Source: Patescibacteria group bacterium UBA6164 (lineage in GTDB: Bacteria > Patescibacteriota > Gracilibacteria > BD1-5 > UBA6164). From it: DNA of 27,431 bases. A program made the position numbers and the translations under genes. How positions within the stretch are numbered: position 1 is the first letter of the stretch; each line of letters opens with the position of its first letter. The notes under the pieces were generated by a model. The model was not told the origin of the DNA and did not search any database. It saw only the letters and a program-made list of their open reading frames with translations. The stretch is taken from assembly GCA_002422305.1 (NCBI GenBank), contig DIUG01000012.1, forward strand, positions 1 through 27,431, read 5' to 3'. Below are positions 1-9,354 of the stretch, one piece after another.

Positions 1-43
1 CAAAATGTATTATACTTTCTATGAGTTAAATTAAAATAAAAAT

Positions 44-72
44 TTGACTTTATAAAAATTTTCTTATATTTA
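44..72 (+). promoter_or_regulatory. Putative sigma-70-type promoter of the 49-aa ORF
   Basis: TTGACT at 44-49 and TATTTA at 67-72 are 17 bp apart, about 30 bp before the ORF start at 104. The -10 is weak in this AT-rich context, so the call is tentative. Confidence 0.45.
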
Positions 73-103
73 AGAAACTCACAAAACCTAAAAGGAGAAT
101 AAT

Positions 104-253
104 ATGATGAGTAGTAAAGAAAAAAATGTAGATAACGAAATAAAATCAAAAGACAAAAATGATAAAAAGTTATCTCCATATGATATTTTTTTAATGAATG
201 CTCCAGAATATATGAAAAGCACTGATGGCGCTTGTATTATCGGTATTGATTAA
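104..253 (+). CDS. Small hypothetical protein (49 aa) with strong Shine-Dalgarno
   Basis: I do not recognise this product. The ORF starts with two consecutive ATGs (104 and 107), preceded by AAAGGAG at 91-97, a canonical ribosome binding site that nearly all other genes here lack. The first half is charged and Lys/Asp-rich (residues 3-24). The second half (PYDIFLMNAPEYMK) ends in STDGACIIGID, with one cysteine near the C-terminus. It contains no UGA-glycine codon; its two glycines are GGC and GGT. It has its own promoter-like site and ends directly before a strong hairpin terminator, so it looks like an independent monocistronic unit. No signal peptide or membrane segment is visible. A modified-peptide precursor is conceivable but only a guess. 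Confidence 0.6.
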   Translation: MMSSKEKNVDNEIKSKDKNDKKLSPYDIFLMNAPEYMKSTDGACIIGID

Positions 254-262
254 AAAAAGTCT

Positions 263-292
263 AAACTCCATAACATTTATGTTATGGAGTTT
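263..292. terminator. Bidirectional intrinsic terminator
   Basis: A perfect 12-bp stem (263-274 with 281-292) with loop atttat, flanked by A-runs on the left and T-rich sequence on the right. It separates the 49-aa ORF from the convergent lipoprotein gene, whose stop codon lies inside the hairpin. Confidence 0.85.
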
Positions 293-578
293 TATATAGC
301 TTATTTATATCTTCTTGTAATTTTTTATTATTTTCATCATATAAATCTTTTATAGCTTTAGCATCTTTAATACTTCATTCTAAAGTATTAGTATAGTCAT
401 TTATTGTTTCTCTAGTATCTTGTATAACTCATTTTGTTTCGTTTATTTTTACATTATCTGTTTCTGTTTTTAAATTTTGTATATCTCAAACAGTACTATT
501 TATTTTAGTTTGTATTTTTTCATTTCAACATGAAACAAATAAAAGTATAAATATTAATAACAAAAAAGCTTTTTTCAT
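282..578 (-). CDS. Small lipoprotein (98 aa)
   Basis: The N-terminus MKKAFLLLIFILLFVSCG is a lipoprotein signal with lipobox FVSC-G, Cys17 being the predicted lipidation site, so the product is probably membrane-anchored and exposed. The remainder is polar and helical (TKINSTVGDIQNLKTETDNVK and on to NNKKLQEDINKLYK), consistent with a coiled coil. Glycines after Cys17 are UGA-coded. It is the last gene of a reverse unit, 12 nt after rluD, and its TAA stop at 282-284 is inside the terminator hairpin. The specific function is unknown. Confidence 0.8.
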
Positions 579-590
579 AATAATTATATA

Positions 591-1523
591 TTAATTAATT
601 AAATCACCTATTATTCTATTCATATCAAATTTTAGTTTAGCTTCAAAAAACATCGTTTTTCAATATAATTCTAAATTTAATTGATAAGCATGTAGTGCTT
701 GTCTATGGAGTTGGAAAATTGTCGCAACTTCTTTATTTACTCTAAAATTTCAATAAACCTTATCTCATAATATAGGATATCAAATACTTGATAAATGTAC
801 TCTTATTTGATGAGTTCTACCTGTTTCTAATTTTATTTTTACAATAGTATATTTATTATCTACAAATTCTAAAACTTCTCAATAAGTAATTGCTAATCTA
901 GGATTTATAGGATTTACAGTTGTCATTTTTAATCTATTGTTTGGGTCTCTTCATATATATGACTCTATTTTAAATTGTCTATCTTTTATTTTTCAAAAAA
1001 CTATAGCTATATAATATTTATCTATTTGTCTTTCTTTTATAATATTAGATAAATATTTCATCATTGTATCTGTTTTTGCAATCATTATTAGTCAAGAAGT
1101 ATCTTTGTCTAATCTATGAACTATACCAGGTCTTTCTACTCATCAAATATTAGGTAAACTGTATTTGCAATGTTCCAGTACTCAATTTACTAAGGTATTT
1201 ATATTTCAATTTTCTCATGGAACAGGATGTACATTAATTCAAGCTTCTTTATTTAGAATTATTAGTTCATTATCTTCATATACTATATCAAAATTCATTT
1301 TTTCTGGTAATATTTTTTCTAATTTTTCCAAAATAATTTCTATTTTTATCTCATCTTTATTTTTTATTTTTAAATTTTTTGAAATTTTATCTCAATTTAC
1401 AAAAACATAACCTCTATCTATCATTTTTTGAATATAGCTTCTAGAAAAATCATTAAAAAGAGTAGATAAGTAAATATCTACTCTTTTAGGTTTTTCTATT
1501 AATGCACAAAAATCATATATCAT
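591..1523 (-). CDS. rluD: 23S rRNA pseudouridine synthase, RluD family
   Basis: The 310-aa protein converts uridines in 23S rRNA to pseudouridine. An N-terminal S4 RNA-binding domain (about residues 12-65, VDIYLSTLFNDFSRSYIQK, then FVNGDKISKNLKIK) is followed by the RluA/RluD catalytic domain. The signature PGIVHRLDKDTSGLIMIAKT places the catalytic aspartate at Asp139, and LETGRTHQIRVHL is the second conserved block. Both are textbook for the family. RluD, RluC and RluA-type members differ mainly in substrate; S4 plus this length favours RluD. Several family glycines are UGA-coded. It sits between an unknown gene (48 nt upstream) and a lipoprotein gene (12 nt downstream), probably one transcript. 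The stop TAA at 591-593 lies in a TTAATTAATTAA tract. Confidence 0.93.
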
Positions 1524-1571
1524 AATTTTATATTTTTAAATTTAAATTTAATTTATAGATATTTTTGTAAT

Positions 1572-1970
1572 CTACAATCATAAGCTTGCTTTTATACTAT
1601 CTATTTTATTTTTATTTTCATTTTCAATATTTTCATTTTCAAATTCTGCTTTATATAAATCTATTAATTTTACCCACTCTTCTTTTTGTTTTAAAACAAG
1701 TTTTTTTATATCATCAGGATGCTCTTTAGCTAAATTTTTAAATTTAATTCTTTCATCTTCAAATACTTTTATTAATTCATTAAATTGGAATTGTGATAAA
1801 GTTGGAATAGCATCAATAACCCTCTTTTTTTCTAGAGTGTTCAATGATAAACTAAATTTAAGTAAATCTAAAAATTTTAACTCATTAATAATTACTTCTT
1901 TCGAATGAAGTTTCAATAAATCTAAAATAATTGTATCCACATTTTTGTCTAATATTTGATTTTCTATCAT
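1572..1970 (-). CDS. Hypothetical helical protein (132 aa)
   Basis: I do not recognise this family. The product is acidic, mostly helical and without signal peptide or membrane segment. It has a leucine-rich core (DTIILDLLKLHSKEVI, LLKFSLSLNTLEKKRVIDA) and a charged C-terminal helix (KQKEEWVKLIDLYKAEFENE). With TGA as glycine the frame ends at TAG (1572-1574), adding Gly-Leu to what a standard-code translation would give. The ATG at 1968-1970 is the first in-frame start. It is first in the unit 1970 to 282 and is probably co-transcribed with rluD. Confidence 0.75.
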
Positions 1971-2107
1971 ATTTTATTTTGAAAATATTAAATTATAAAT
2001 ACATTATAGTTATATTTTATATATATCAACATTTTTTTATATAAAACTTTTATTAATAACACTTTTTTGATTTTTTATAAATTAAAATTTATATTTTAAA
2101 ACTATAT

Positions 2108-2659
2108 ATGTCAATATTTAAGAGCAAATGAATAATTTTAAAAATAGATAAAATAAAGCACCAAGAATTTTTATATACTATATTTACAAAAGATTATTGA
2201 AAAATAAAATGTAATAAAAAATTAAATAAACAAGAAAGAAATCTTGATTTATGATATATAATAAATTTTGAAATATTTACAAAAGAAAATGTATCTATAC
2301 ATAAAATAAATAACATTAAAATAATATCAGGATTTAATCATAATAATAAATCTTTCAATGAAATAAATAATTATCTAATTATTTTAGCATTAGTATTAAA
2401 TAAAACACCATTTGGTTCACCTATTTATGAATTATTTCATTTATTAGAAATAATAAATGAAATAAAAAATATAAATGAAATAAAGTTAATGTTAACAAAG
2501 TTAAAAATAATATCTCTTTTTTGAGAATTAAATGAAAATCATAAAAATAAAATAGTAAATAAAATATTAAAATATATTAATTCAAATAAAATAGAATCAA
2601 TAATAAAACTTGTATGAATAAATGAAGAAATTAAAAAAGAATTAGAAATAATAAATTAA
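2108..2659 (+). CDS. recO: RecO-like DNA repair protein
   Basis: The 183-aa product begins MSIFKSKGIILKIDKI, then LYTIFTKDYGKIKC, which matches the RecO N-terminal OB-fold pattern (GIVLK, then a T-x-FT-x-x-x-GK motif). RecO loads RecA and anneals single strands in the RecFOR pathway. The C-terminal part is helical (YLIILALVLNKTPFGSPIYELFHLL), as in RecO, but has no zinc-binding cysteine set. It is shorter than typical RecO (about 230-250 aa) and diverged. Four UGA codons are read as Gly. The next gene, rpmH, starts 200 nt downstream behind its own promoter, so recO is likely transcribed alone. The assignment rests mainly on the OB-fold N-terminus. Confidence 0.65.
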
Positions 2660-2751
2660 AAAATTGAATTTAAAATAAAAATTAGTATAGGGTAAAAAAT
2701 TTAGATTATATCATATTATATTCTTTTTTTCTACAAAAGAGCCAAAAACTT

Positions 2752-2779
2752 TTGACAATTTATATCTTTTAAATATTAT
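2752..2779 (+). promoter_or_regulatory. Promoter of rpmH-rnpA-yidC
   Basis: TTGACA (2752-2757), 16-bp spacer, TATTAT (2774-2779). Directly upstream lies AAAAGAGCCAAAAA (2735-2748), which has close copies at 10443 (next to another -35) and 26461. About 80 nt of leader precede rpmH. Confidence 0.7.
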
Positions 2780-2859
2780 ATTTCAGCAATTTTTAAAAGA
2801 CTATATACACCTTTTAGGAATTAATGTAAAATATTTAATTTAAATTTAATTAATCAAGA

Positions 2860-3105
2860 ATGTTAGGAAAATTAAAGAAAAGAAAAAGACTTAGAGTTCA
2901 TGGTTTTCTAAAAAGAAGTTCTACTGCTAGTGGTAGAAATGTATTAAAAAATAGGAGAAGAAAAGGGAGATATGAATTAGCAGTTTCTTATCCAAAAAGA
3001 TATCAAGAAATTAATGGTAAAGCTAAAATGCATATAATTGCTTGAGGTACAGCTAGAAAATCACCTTTTGATTGAAAAGGTAATTATATAGTTAGAAAAA
3101 AATAA
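2860..3105 (+). CDS. rpmH: 50S ribosomal protein L34, C-terminally extended
   Basis: L34 is a small, very basic protein of the large ribosomal subunit. Residues 6-43 (KKRKRLRVHGFLKRSSTASG, then RNVLKNRRRKGR) match the L34 core, including the conserved VHGF and GRNVL-x-x-RRxKGR blocks. The usual N-terminal KRTxQPS is replaced by a short LGKLK. L34 is normally about 44-47 aa; this one reads to 81 aa with an extra tail (SYPKRYQEINGKAKMHIIAG and on) containing three UGA-coded glycines. If UGA stopped, it would still be 61 aa. The tail must sit at the ribosome surface or replace a missing contact. It lies directly before rnpA and yidC, the classical order. Confidence 0.9.
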
Positions 3106-3138
3106 TTAAACTATTCTAACTTTCCATTTTTATGGGTT

Positions 3139-3160
3139 TTAAATTAAATATTTAATTTAA
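3139..3160. repeat. 22-bp perfect palindrome between rpmH and rnpA
   Basis: TTAAATTAAATATTTAATTTAA-type perfect inverted repeat, 22 bp, in the 94-nt rpmH-rnpA gap. It may be a weak hairpin or an attenuator, but AT-only palindromes are frequent in this genome. Confidence 0.4.
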
Positions 3161-3199
3161 AATATTTAAAAGTTAGAGTTTTAAAAATTTTTATAATAT

Positions 3200-3538
3200 A
3201 TGATTCCAAAAAAAAATAGATTAACTGAAAGAGAAGTAAAAAAGGTTTTGACTAGGTGAAAACCTTTTTTTTCATATGGAATTGTTTTAAATTATATAAA
3301 AAATAATTCTGATAAAAATAGATTTTCTATTGTAATTTGATGAAAATCGGTTAAAACTAATGTGGAAAGAAATTTTTTTAGGAGATTATTTTATGATTTA
3401 GTTTCATTTAATTTAACATCAAATAAATGAAATGATTTTGTTTTTGTTGTAAAAAAACAAACAAAATTAGATAAAAAAGAAGAAAATAATATAAATATTT
3501 TTAAAAAAGATATAGAGTTTTTATTGAAAAAGATATAA
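3200..3538 (+). CDS. rnpA: Ribonuclease P protein component
   Basis: The 112-aa protein is the basic cofactor of RNase P, which removes 5' leaders from pre-tRNAs. The start MIPKKNRLTEREVKKVLTRG and the central RFSIVIGGKS plus VKTNVERNFFRRLF correspond to the family blocks RFGxxVSKKxG and AVxRNxxKRRxRE, which form the RNR motif. Two adjacent glycines of the central block are TGA and TGA-like contexts only sensible under code 25. Length is normal. It follows rpmH by 94 nt and precedes yidC by 33 nt, matching the conserved rpmH-rnpA-yidC order. Confidence 0.92.
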
Positions 3539-3571
3539 TATCTTTTATTTAATTTTTTAAATTTATAAAAA

Positions 3572-4732
3572 ATGAAAAAATTTTTAGATATATTGTTAAT
3601 AGTTTTACTTACTATATTTGTTGTTAATTTCTTTAATAGAGATAAAGAAATTAAAATGGATAATACTATTTTAATTGAATTTGTTAATCAATCTTATACA
3701 ATACCAGCTTCAGTATGAGTTAAAGTGAATAATTTTACAGATAAATCAGTAGTATTCAATACTTGTAATGATATAAAAATTAATAATTCATGAAGAGAAA
3801 TAGTTTTTGATAAATCTTTTTGTAGAGATATTTCATTAAATACACTTTCTGGAACCATTATTGATTATTCATCTCAATATGATAAATTTAGTAATATATG
3901 AAAATATAATTTAAATGTAAAAATTGATGATAAAGAATATTATGATCAATTTGATTTAGATAATAAAGGTACAATAAAAAAAATATTTGTGTGATTATTT
4001 TATGCACCAATATACAATTTAATGATATTTTTACTTAATATTTTTTGATGAGTATTTTGATGGGCTATATTGTTTATTACAATAATTATAAGATTAGTTT
4101 TGTTGTATCCTCAACATAAAATGATGATAGGTCAAAAAAAACTACAAGCTATTCAACCAAAAATAAAGGAAATACAAAAAGAATATAAGTGAAATCAACA
4201 AATGATATGAGTTAAATTGATGGAATTATATAAAAAAGAAAAAGTTAATCCAATGTGATCTTGTGGGTTTTTAATTATACAAATGCCTATATTATTAGTT
4301 ATTTATAATATAATATTATGAATAAAAGATCCATCTAGTTTTTATTATACTTATAGTTTTTTACAACATTTTAATTTAGAATCTATTGATTATAATTTCT
4401 TTTGATTAGATTTATTATCTTCTGGTGGTATTTGATGAGCAATTCTTGCTATTTCTGTTGCTTGAATACAATTTTTACAAGTAAAATTATCACTTTCTAA
4501 TAAAAATATAGATAATAAATGAATTGTATTAGAAAAAAAGAAATGAGACGATTCATATAGTCAATTTATGCCAGATCCTGAAATGATGAATAAATTTATG
4601 TTATATTGAATGCCATCTATGGTTTGAATTTTTACCTATACTTTGTTTTCTTGAGTTGGTATATATTGGTGAATTTCTACATTATTTATGCTATTTCAAC
4701 AATTAATTGTTAATAAAAAATTAAAAAAGTAA
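3572..4732 (+). CDS. yidC: YidC/Oxa1 family membrane protein insertase
   Basis: YidC inserts and folds inner-membrane proteins, alone or with SecYEG. The 386-aa protein has an N-terminal membrane anchor (residues 4-21), an external domain of about 120 residues with two cysteines, and then the conserved 60KD_IMP core from about residue 135. That core has a membrane helix with the conserved arginine (IIIRLVLLYP), a cytosolic hairpin (KKLQAIQPKIKEIQKEYKG), IQMPILLVIYNI, and the last segments SMVGIFTYTLFSGVGIYWW. The N-terminal external domain is much shorter than in Proteobacteria. Many membrane glycines are UGA-coded. Last gene of the rpmH unit; a new promoter follows at 4755. Confidence 0.93.
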
Positions 4733-4754
4733 AGCCTTTTTTTACTAATATTTT

Positions 4755-4782
4755 TTGACACAATCGTTTCTTTTATTACAAT
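4755..4782 (+). promoter_or_regulatory. Promoter of the LPKTG protein gene
   Basis: TTGACA (4755-4760), 16-bp spacer, TACAAT (4777-4782), 37 nt before the ATG at 4819. Confidence 0.7.
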
Positions 4783-4818
4783 ATGAAAGTTACATTTTAA
4801 TATATAATTATTTTTACT

Positions 4819-5508
4819 ATGAATAAAAGACTATTAGCAGTTATATCTTTATTAACAATAGCTACTCCTTCATTTTCTGCATATGAAGAAATTGAATGTT
4901 CTACTAACCCTGTATTTTCAGAAAATTCTTGTAATCAGTGTTTTGATTGAGGTTCAAGAATGCAAGGAGATAATTTAGGATTATTAACAGATTTATGGGT
5001 TAATCCTACAAATATAGATAAGATTCTTTATAAAGAGGAACAACAAGATCCATATATGGTAAATTTGAATAAAGAAAATGTTAAATGGATTCAAACACCT
5101 AGTTCAGATAAATTTTGGGAATATACAGATGAGTTTAATAGTTTATATAGTGAAGATGATTTTGGTTATATATTAAAATCTTGAAAGTCAGTAACTTGGT
5201 TAAAATCTAGTTTATCAAGTGCATATAATTTAGAGAAAAATACTGCAAAAAGTGGAGAAAATATAGGTATGTTAATATATCCAATAATTTCTCATAATAT
5301 ATTAGCAGATGGTGAAGTTAGTATGAATGATAGTAATAAACATTTAGAATGTGTTTTATTTAAATCTTGAGAAGCTGCAAAAGAGTCTGTAGTACCTCCT
5401 GCTGAAGTAAAGGTTTTACCTAAAACTTGACCTGGAGAATTTATGATTTTACTTATTATATCAATAATATTAGGTTTTTCAATTTTGAAATTTAGAACTA
5501 AAGCATAA
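4819..5508 (+). CDS. Secreted cell-surface protein with LPKTG sorting signal
   Basis: The 229-aa protein has a Sec signal peptide (residues 1-20, ending PSFSA), an extracellular part with four cysteines near the N-terminus (ECSTNPVFSENSCNQC), and a C-terminal sorting signal: LPKTG at 200-204, a hydrophobic stretch (FMILLIISIILGFSILKF) and the basic tail RTKA. This is the substrate layout of sortase, which cleaves between T and G and attaches the protein to the surface. The G of the motif is TGA (5428-5430), so under the standard code the anchor would vanish. No sortase gene is in the window. It has its own promoter and terminator. The ectodomain is not recognised. Confidence 0.85.
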
Positions 5509-5515
5509 TTAAATA

Positions 5516-5548
5516 AAAAAAATAGATTTATTGTAAATCTATTTTTTT
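5516..5548. terminator. Bidirectional intrinsic terminator
   Basis: Stem 5516-5530 with 5534-5548 around the core TAGATTTA / TAAATCTA, loop ttg, with an A-run left and a T-run right. It serves the LPKTG gene and the convergent histidine kinase gene. Confidence 0.85.
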
Positions 5549-5555
5549 ATTGTTT

Positions 5556-6644
5556 TTATATTATAGCTAAATCAAAATAAAAAATACTTCATTTTCAAAC
5601 TTCCGATATTACCTTTATTTCAGAACCAAATTGATTTATAAAATTTTTACAAATAGCTAATCATAATCCTAATCATGTATCATTTTGTCTTTGCATACTA
5701 GATTCTACTTGACTAAATTTAGTAAATAATATATCTAATTTATCTTCTGGTATTCATATTCAATTATCTATTACTTCAAATCTCACATTATTTTTTATTT
5801 TACTAGCTTTTAGTATAATATTTCAATTTTCTTGTGTAAATTTTAATGAGTTTGTTAATAAGTTTAAAAGAATTTGTTTTAGTTTATCTATATCAGTATT
5901 TATAAATGATTCATTTAATTTTTTATCTATTTCTAATGAAAAATTTATTTTTTTTGATTTCATTTCTAAATAAATATCTCTATATATTGAATCAATTATT
6001 TCTATTATTTTTATATCTTTCATATAATATTCCATTTTTCAAGATTCTATTTTTCAAATAGATAGTACATCATTAACTAAGTTTATTAACCTAATTGAAC
6101 TATTATATGTATGTTTTAGTGACTTTTTTACTTGTTCATTTATATCTCACATATCTCAATCTAGAATCATTGAAATATATCATCTAATTGAGGTAAGAGG
6201 TGTTCTAAGTTCATGTCAAACTATAGAAATAAATTCGTCTTTTGTTTTATTTAAGTTTTTTAAATTTATTTCCATTTGTTTTAATGATTCTACTTCACTT
6301 AAATCACTTATAGTTAATACTATTCATCAATTTTTAGTAAAGGTTCAACTACATAATACAGGAATTATTTTTCATTTTTTAGTTTTTATTTTAGTCTCAT
6401 ATTTGATAGTTTTTTTATTTTTTTGAATTTTTTCTATGTTTCAAATACTATTTTTATCCATAAAAACAGTATAATTTTTTCAAATTATTTCTTCATTTTT
6501 ATATCAAGTAATTTTACAAAAAACATTATTTATATAAATTGTATTATTTTTATTATCTCAAATCCATAAGCTTTCACTCATATGTTCAACTATTTGTTTA
6601 TATATCTCTAGATTTACAAGCTCTATATTTCATGAATTAGTCAT
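5556..6644 (-). CDS. PAS-domain sensor histidine kinase
   Basis: The 362-aa kinase would autophosphorylate in response to a signal sensed by its PAS domain and pass the phosphate to a response regulator. Domains: PAS about residues 12-115 (ESLWIGDNKNNTIYINNVFC, GYKNEEIIGKN); HisKA with the H-box FISIVGHELRTPLTSIRGY, phospho-acceptor His144; HATPase_c with N-box LLNLLTNSLKFT, G1 box DNGIGIP, F box FTKFSQ and G2 box GLGLGLAI. No transmembrane segment is visible, so it should be cytosolic. Most glycines of the G boxes are UGA-coded. It lies 61 nt after queA on the same strand. No response regulator is in the window, so its partner must be elsewhere. Confidence 0.92.
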
Positions 6645-6705
6645 ATTTTTTATTTATAAATATATTTATATATTCTAATATATAAATGAAAAAAAGTCCA
6701 ATATT

Positions 6706-7764
6706 TTATTTATATATAAACATGGCATCTCAAAAGGAAAAAAATCTAAATTTATTATCTACAGCATATTTATAAGCCTTTTTTATTTCTTCAGTTCAAG
6801 CAAAACTAGATACAAGCATTAAAAGAGTTGATTTTGGTAGATGAAAATTAGTTATTATTCAGTTTACAAATTTCCAATTATATCAAGGATATATAAAAAT
6901 ATTTGTATTTTGTGATCCATATTTTAGTATTCATTTTTCATCTGAAAAGCTTTCAAGAACTCTAATAGTAGTTGTACCTACTCATATGATTCTTTTTCAT
7001 TCTTTTTTATATTCATTTAATCTTTTAGCAACATCTTTTTCAATTTCTATATATTCTTGATGCATTTTATGTTCCATTATATTTTCTTTTTCTACTCATT
7101 TAAAAGTACCTATTCATACATGTAATAATACTTTTTCTATTTTTACTCATTTTTGTTTAATTTTTTCTATTAATTCATTTGTAAAATGTAATCATGCAGT
7201 TGGTGCTGCTACACTTCATTCTACTTCATTAAAAACAGTTTGATATCTTTCTTTATTTTCCAATTTTTCTTTTATATATGGAGGTAAAGGAATACTTCAT
7301 AATTTTTCTAATAATTCTAAAAATTCTATTCATCATTTATTAAATTCTAATATTCTTCATGATTCTGAATTGTCTTTAATTTTTGCTTTCATTATAATAT
7401 TTTCTTCTGTTGTATCATTTTTAATTGTTGGAAGATAAAAATTTATTTCTTTTCAAGGTTTTAATTTTTTTCATGGAAAAACTAGACAATCCCAAGTATT
7501 ATCAGATATTTGTTTATGAAGAAAAATTTCAACTATTTTTCAATTTTCTATAGTTCAATGTAATCTAGCATTTATTACTCTAGTTTTATTTATAACTAAT
7601 ACATCATTTTTTCATAACTTATCTATAATATTGAAAAATAATGTTTCTGTTATACTTCAGTTAGACAAATCTAAATTTAATAATCTTGAATGATCTCTTG
7701 GTTCTATTGGTTTTTGAGATATTAATTCTATTGGTAATTCATATTCGAAATTTGATAAATTCAT
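6706..7764 (-). CDS. queA: S-adenosylmethionine:tRNA ribosyltransferase-isomerase
   Basis: QueA transfers and isomerises the ribosyl part of SAM onto 7-aminomethyl-7-deazaguanine at position 34 of tRNAs, giving epoxyqueuosine. The 352-aa protein matches family length. The N-terminal ELPIELISQKPIEPRDHSRL, the central VAAPTAGLHFTNELI and the C-terminal GIITNFHLPKSTLLMLVSSF are diagnostic blocks. HVGIGTFKGV is also conserved. It is transcribed divergently from glyA, with TTGACT/TATAAT-like elements in the intergenic region, and is followed by the histidine kinase. Queuosine synthesis is otherwise not represented in the window. Confidence 0.94.
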
Positions 7765-7791
7765 TTTTAAATTTTATATTATATTTTTATT

Positions 7792-7818
7792 ATTATATGA
7801 TTTTTAATTTATAGTCAA
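7792..7818 (-). promoter_or_regulatory. Putative queA promoter
   Basis: On the reverse strand TTGACT (7818-7813) and TATAAT (7797-7792) are separated by 15 bp (16 if the -35 is read as TTTGAC), 28 nt before the queA start. Confidence 0.55.
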
Positions 7819-7856
7819 AAAAAGTTATTTTTTTCTATAAATGAAATTATATTATC

Positions 7857-7884
7857 TTGAAAAAATAAAAATAATATATATTAT
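7857..7884 (+). promoter_or_regulatory. Putative glyA promoter
   Basis: TTGAAA (7857-7862), 16-bp spacer, TATTAT (7879-7884), 47 nt before the glyA start. Confidence 0.55.
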
Positions 7885-7931
7885 GATGATAGTTTAGAAT
7901 TAATATTTTATTTAATTATAACTTTTAAATT

Positions 7932-9167
7932 ATGTTAAAAAATAATGATAAGATTTTGTATGATTTAATTCAATTAGAGAGTAAAAGACAAGATGAAGAA
8001 ATTGAGTTAATTGCTTCAGAAAATTATGTTTCTATGGAAGTTTTAGAAGCAAATTGAAGTATTTTAACTAATAAATATAGTGAGTGATATCCTGGTAAAA
8101 GATATTATGCTTGACAAGAATTTATAGATAAAATAGAACAATTAGCTATAGATAGAGCAAAAGAGATATTTTGAGCCGAATATATAAATGTTCAACCATT
8201 ATCTTGAAGTCCAGCTAATTTAGCAATATATTTATGAGTATTAAATCCTTGAGATAAAGTTTTATGACTTAGTCTTGATCAGGGGGGACATTTAAGTCAT
8301 TGACATCCTCTTAATTTTTCATGATTATTATATAATATAATTCCATATTTTTTAAATAAAGAAACATGAATTATAGATATGGATGAATTAGAAAAAATAG
8401 CTTTAAATGAAAAACCAAAAATGATTATTGCTTGATTTTCAGCATATTCTAGAAATTTAGATTGGAAAAGATTTAGAGAAATTTCTGATAAAATAGGAGC
8501 TATTCTTATGGCTGATATATCACATATAGCTTGATTAATTGCTTGATGAGCATTAGAAAATCCTATACCATATTGTGATATAGTTATGACAACTACACAT
8601 AAAACACTTAGAGGTCCTAGATGAGCAATTATAATGTCTAAAGAAAAATATGCTTCAAATATAGCTAGAGCTGTCTTTCCATGAGTACAATGATGACCAC
8701 ATGAAAATTTAATTGCAGCAAAAGCTGTTGCTTTTAAAGAGGCTTTAGAACCAGAATTTAAAATTTATATTAGACAAGTAATAGACAATGCTAAAGTTTT
8801 GTCATCGGAGCTTATAAATATGTGATTTATCATAGTTTCTTGATGAACAGATAATCATTTATTATTAGTAGATGTATATTGAAGTTTTTGAGTTACTTGA
8901 AAGGAAGCAGAAATTGCATTAGAAAAAGTATGATTATCAACAAATAAAAACATGATACCATATGATACTAGAAAACCATTAGATCCATCATGAATAAGAA
9001 TTGGTACACCTGCAGTAACTACAAGATGAATGAAAGAAGTAGAAATGAAAATAATAGCAAAAATTTTTAAAGAGGCTATTATAAATAAAGATGATGAAGT
9101 AAAATTAAAAGATTTAAAAAAGGAAATTTTAGATTTATGTAAAAAATTTCCAATTTATAAAAAATAG
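7932..9167 (+). CDS. glyA: Serine hydroxymethyltransferase
   Basis: A PLP enzyme interconverting serine and glycine while charging tetrahydrofolate with a one-carbon unit. The 411-aa protein is full length. Conserved blocks: ELIASENYVS near the N-terminus; NKYSEGYPGKRYY at 47-59; NVQPLSGSPAN; MADISHIAGLIAGG; and the PLP-binding MTTTHKTLRGPRGA with Schiff-base Lys224. The usual YYGG is YYAG here. Nearly all its glycines, including SEGYPG, SGS, PGD, HIAG and GPRG positions, are TGA, the clearest proof in the window that UGA is glycine. It has its own promoter and terminator, so it is probably monocistronic. Confidence 0.97.
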
Positions 9168-9178
9168 AAATATTTCTA

Positions 9179-9227
9179 TTAAATTAAACAGTCTAATATT
9201 AACATAATATTAGACTGTTTAATTTAA
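9179..9227 (+). terminator. Terminator hairpin after glyA
   Basis: A perfect 22-bp stem (9179-9200 with 9206-9227), loop aacat. The stem contains AGTCTAATATTA, resembling the TGTCTA boxes that follow, so it could double as a regulatory palindrome. Confidence 0.7.
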
Positions 9228-9230
9228 TAA

Positions 9231-9354
9231 TGTCTAACATTAAGACAATAATGTCTAATATTAAAAAAAAAAAAATTTGATTATTTTATTAAAATAAGTA
9301 AATTATAGACAATTATTTAATAATAAATGTCTATATGTATGATTTAACTAGACA
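9231..9354 (+). repeat. Cluster of TGTCTA/TAGACA boxes before the HTH gene
   Basis: TGTCTA occurs at 9231 and 9252, TAGACA at 9306, TGTCTA at 9328, and TAGACA at 9349 inside the coding start. The copies at 9304-9311 and 9328-9335 form a perfect 8-bp inverted repeat (TATAGACA / TGTCTATA) with 16-bp spacing, overlapping the predicted -10 end and the ATG. The arrangement looks like operators, most simply for the adjacent HTH protein. Confidence 0.55.
9277..9304 (+). promoter_or_regulatory. Putative promoter of the HTH gene
   Basis: TTGATT (9277-9282), 16-bp spacer, TAAATT (9299-9304). The first arm of the TAGACA/TGTCTA palindrome overlaps its end, so a bound protein could block initiation. Confidence 0.45.

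Noticed and set aside
5..34. Possible C-terminal end of a gene entering from the left
   Set aside because: Only about ten open codons before a TAA; not distinguishable from chance.
1165..1410. Forward ORF over rluD
   Set aside because: Antisense shadow of the well-supported rluD; hydrophobic by translation of the reverse strand.
4960..5184. 74-aa ORF taken as a separate gene
   Set aside because: It is only an internal piece of the LPKTG protein, bounded by UGA codons that are glycine here.
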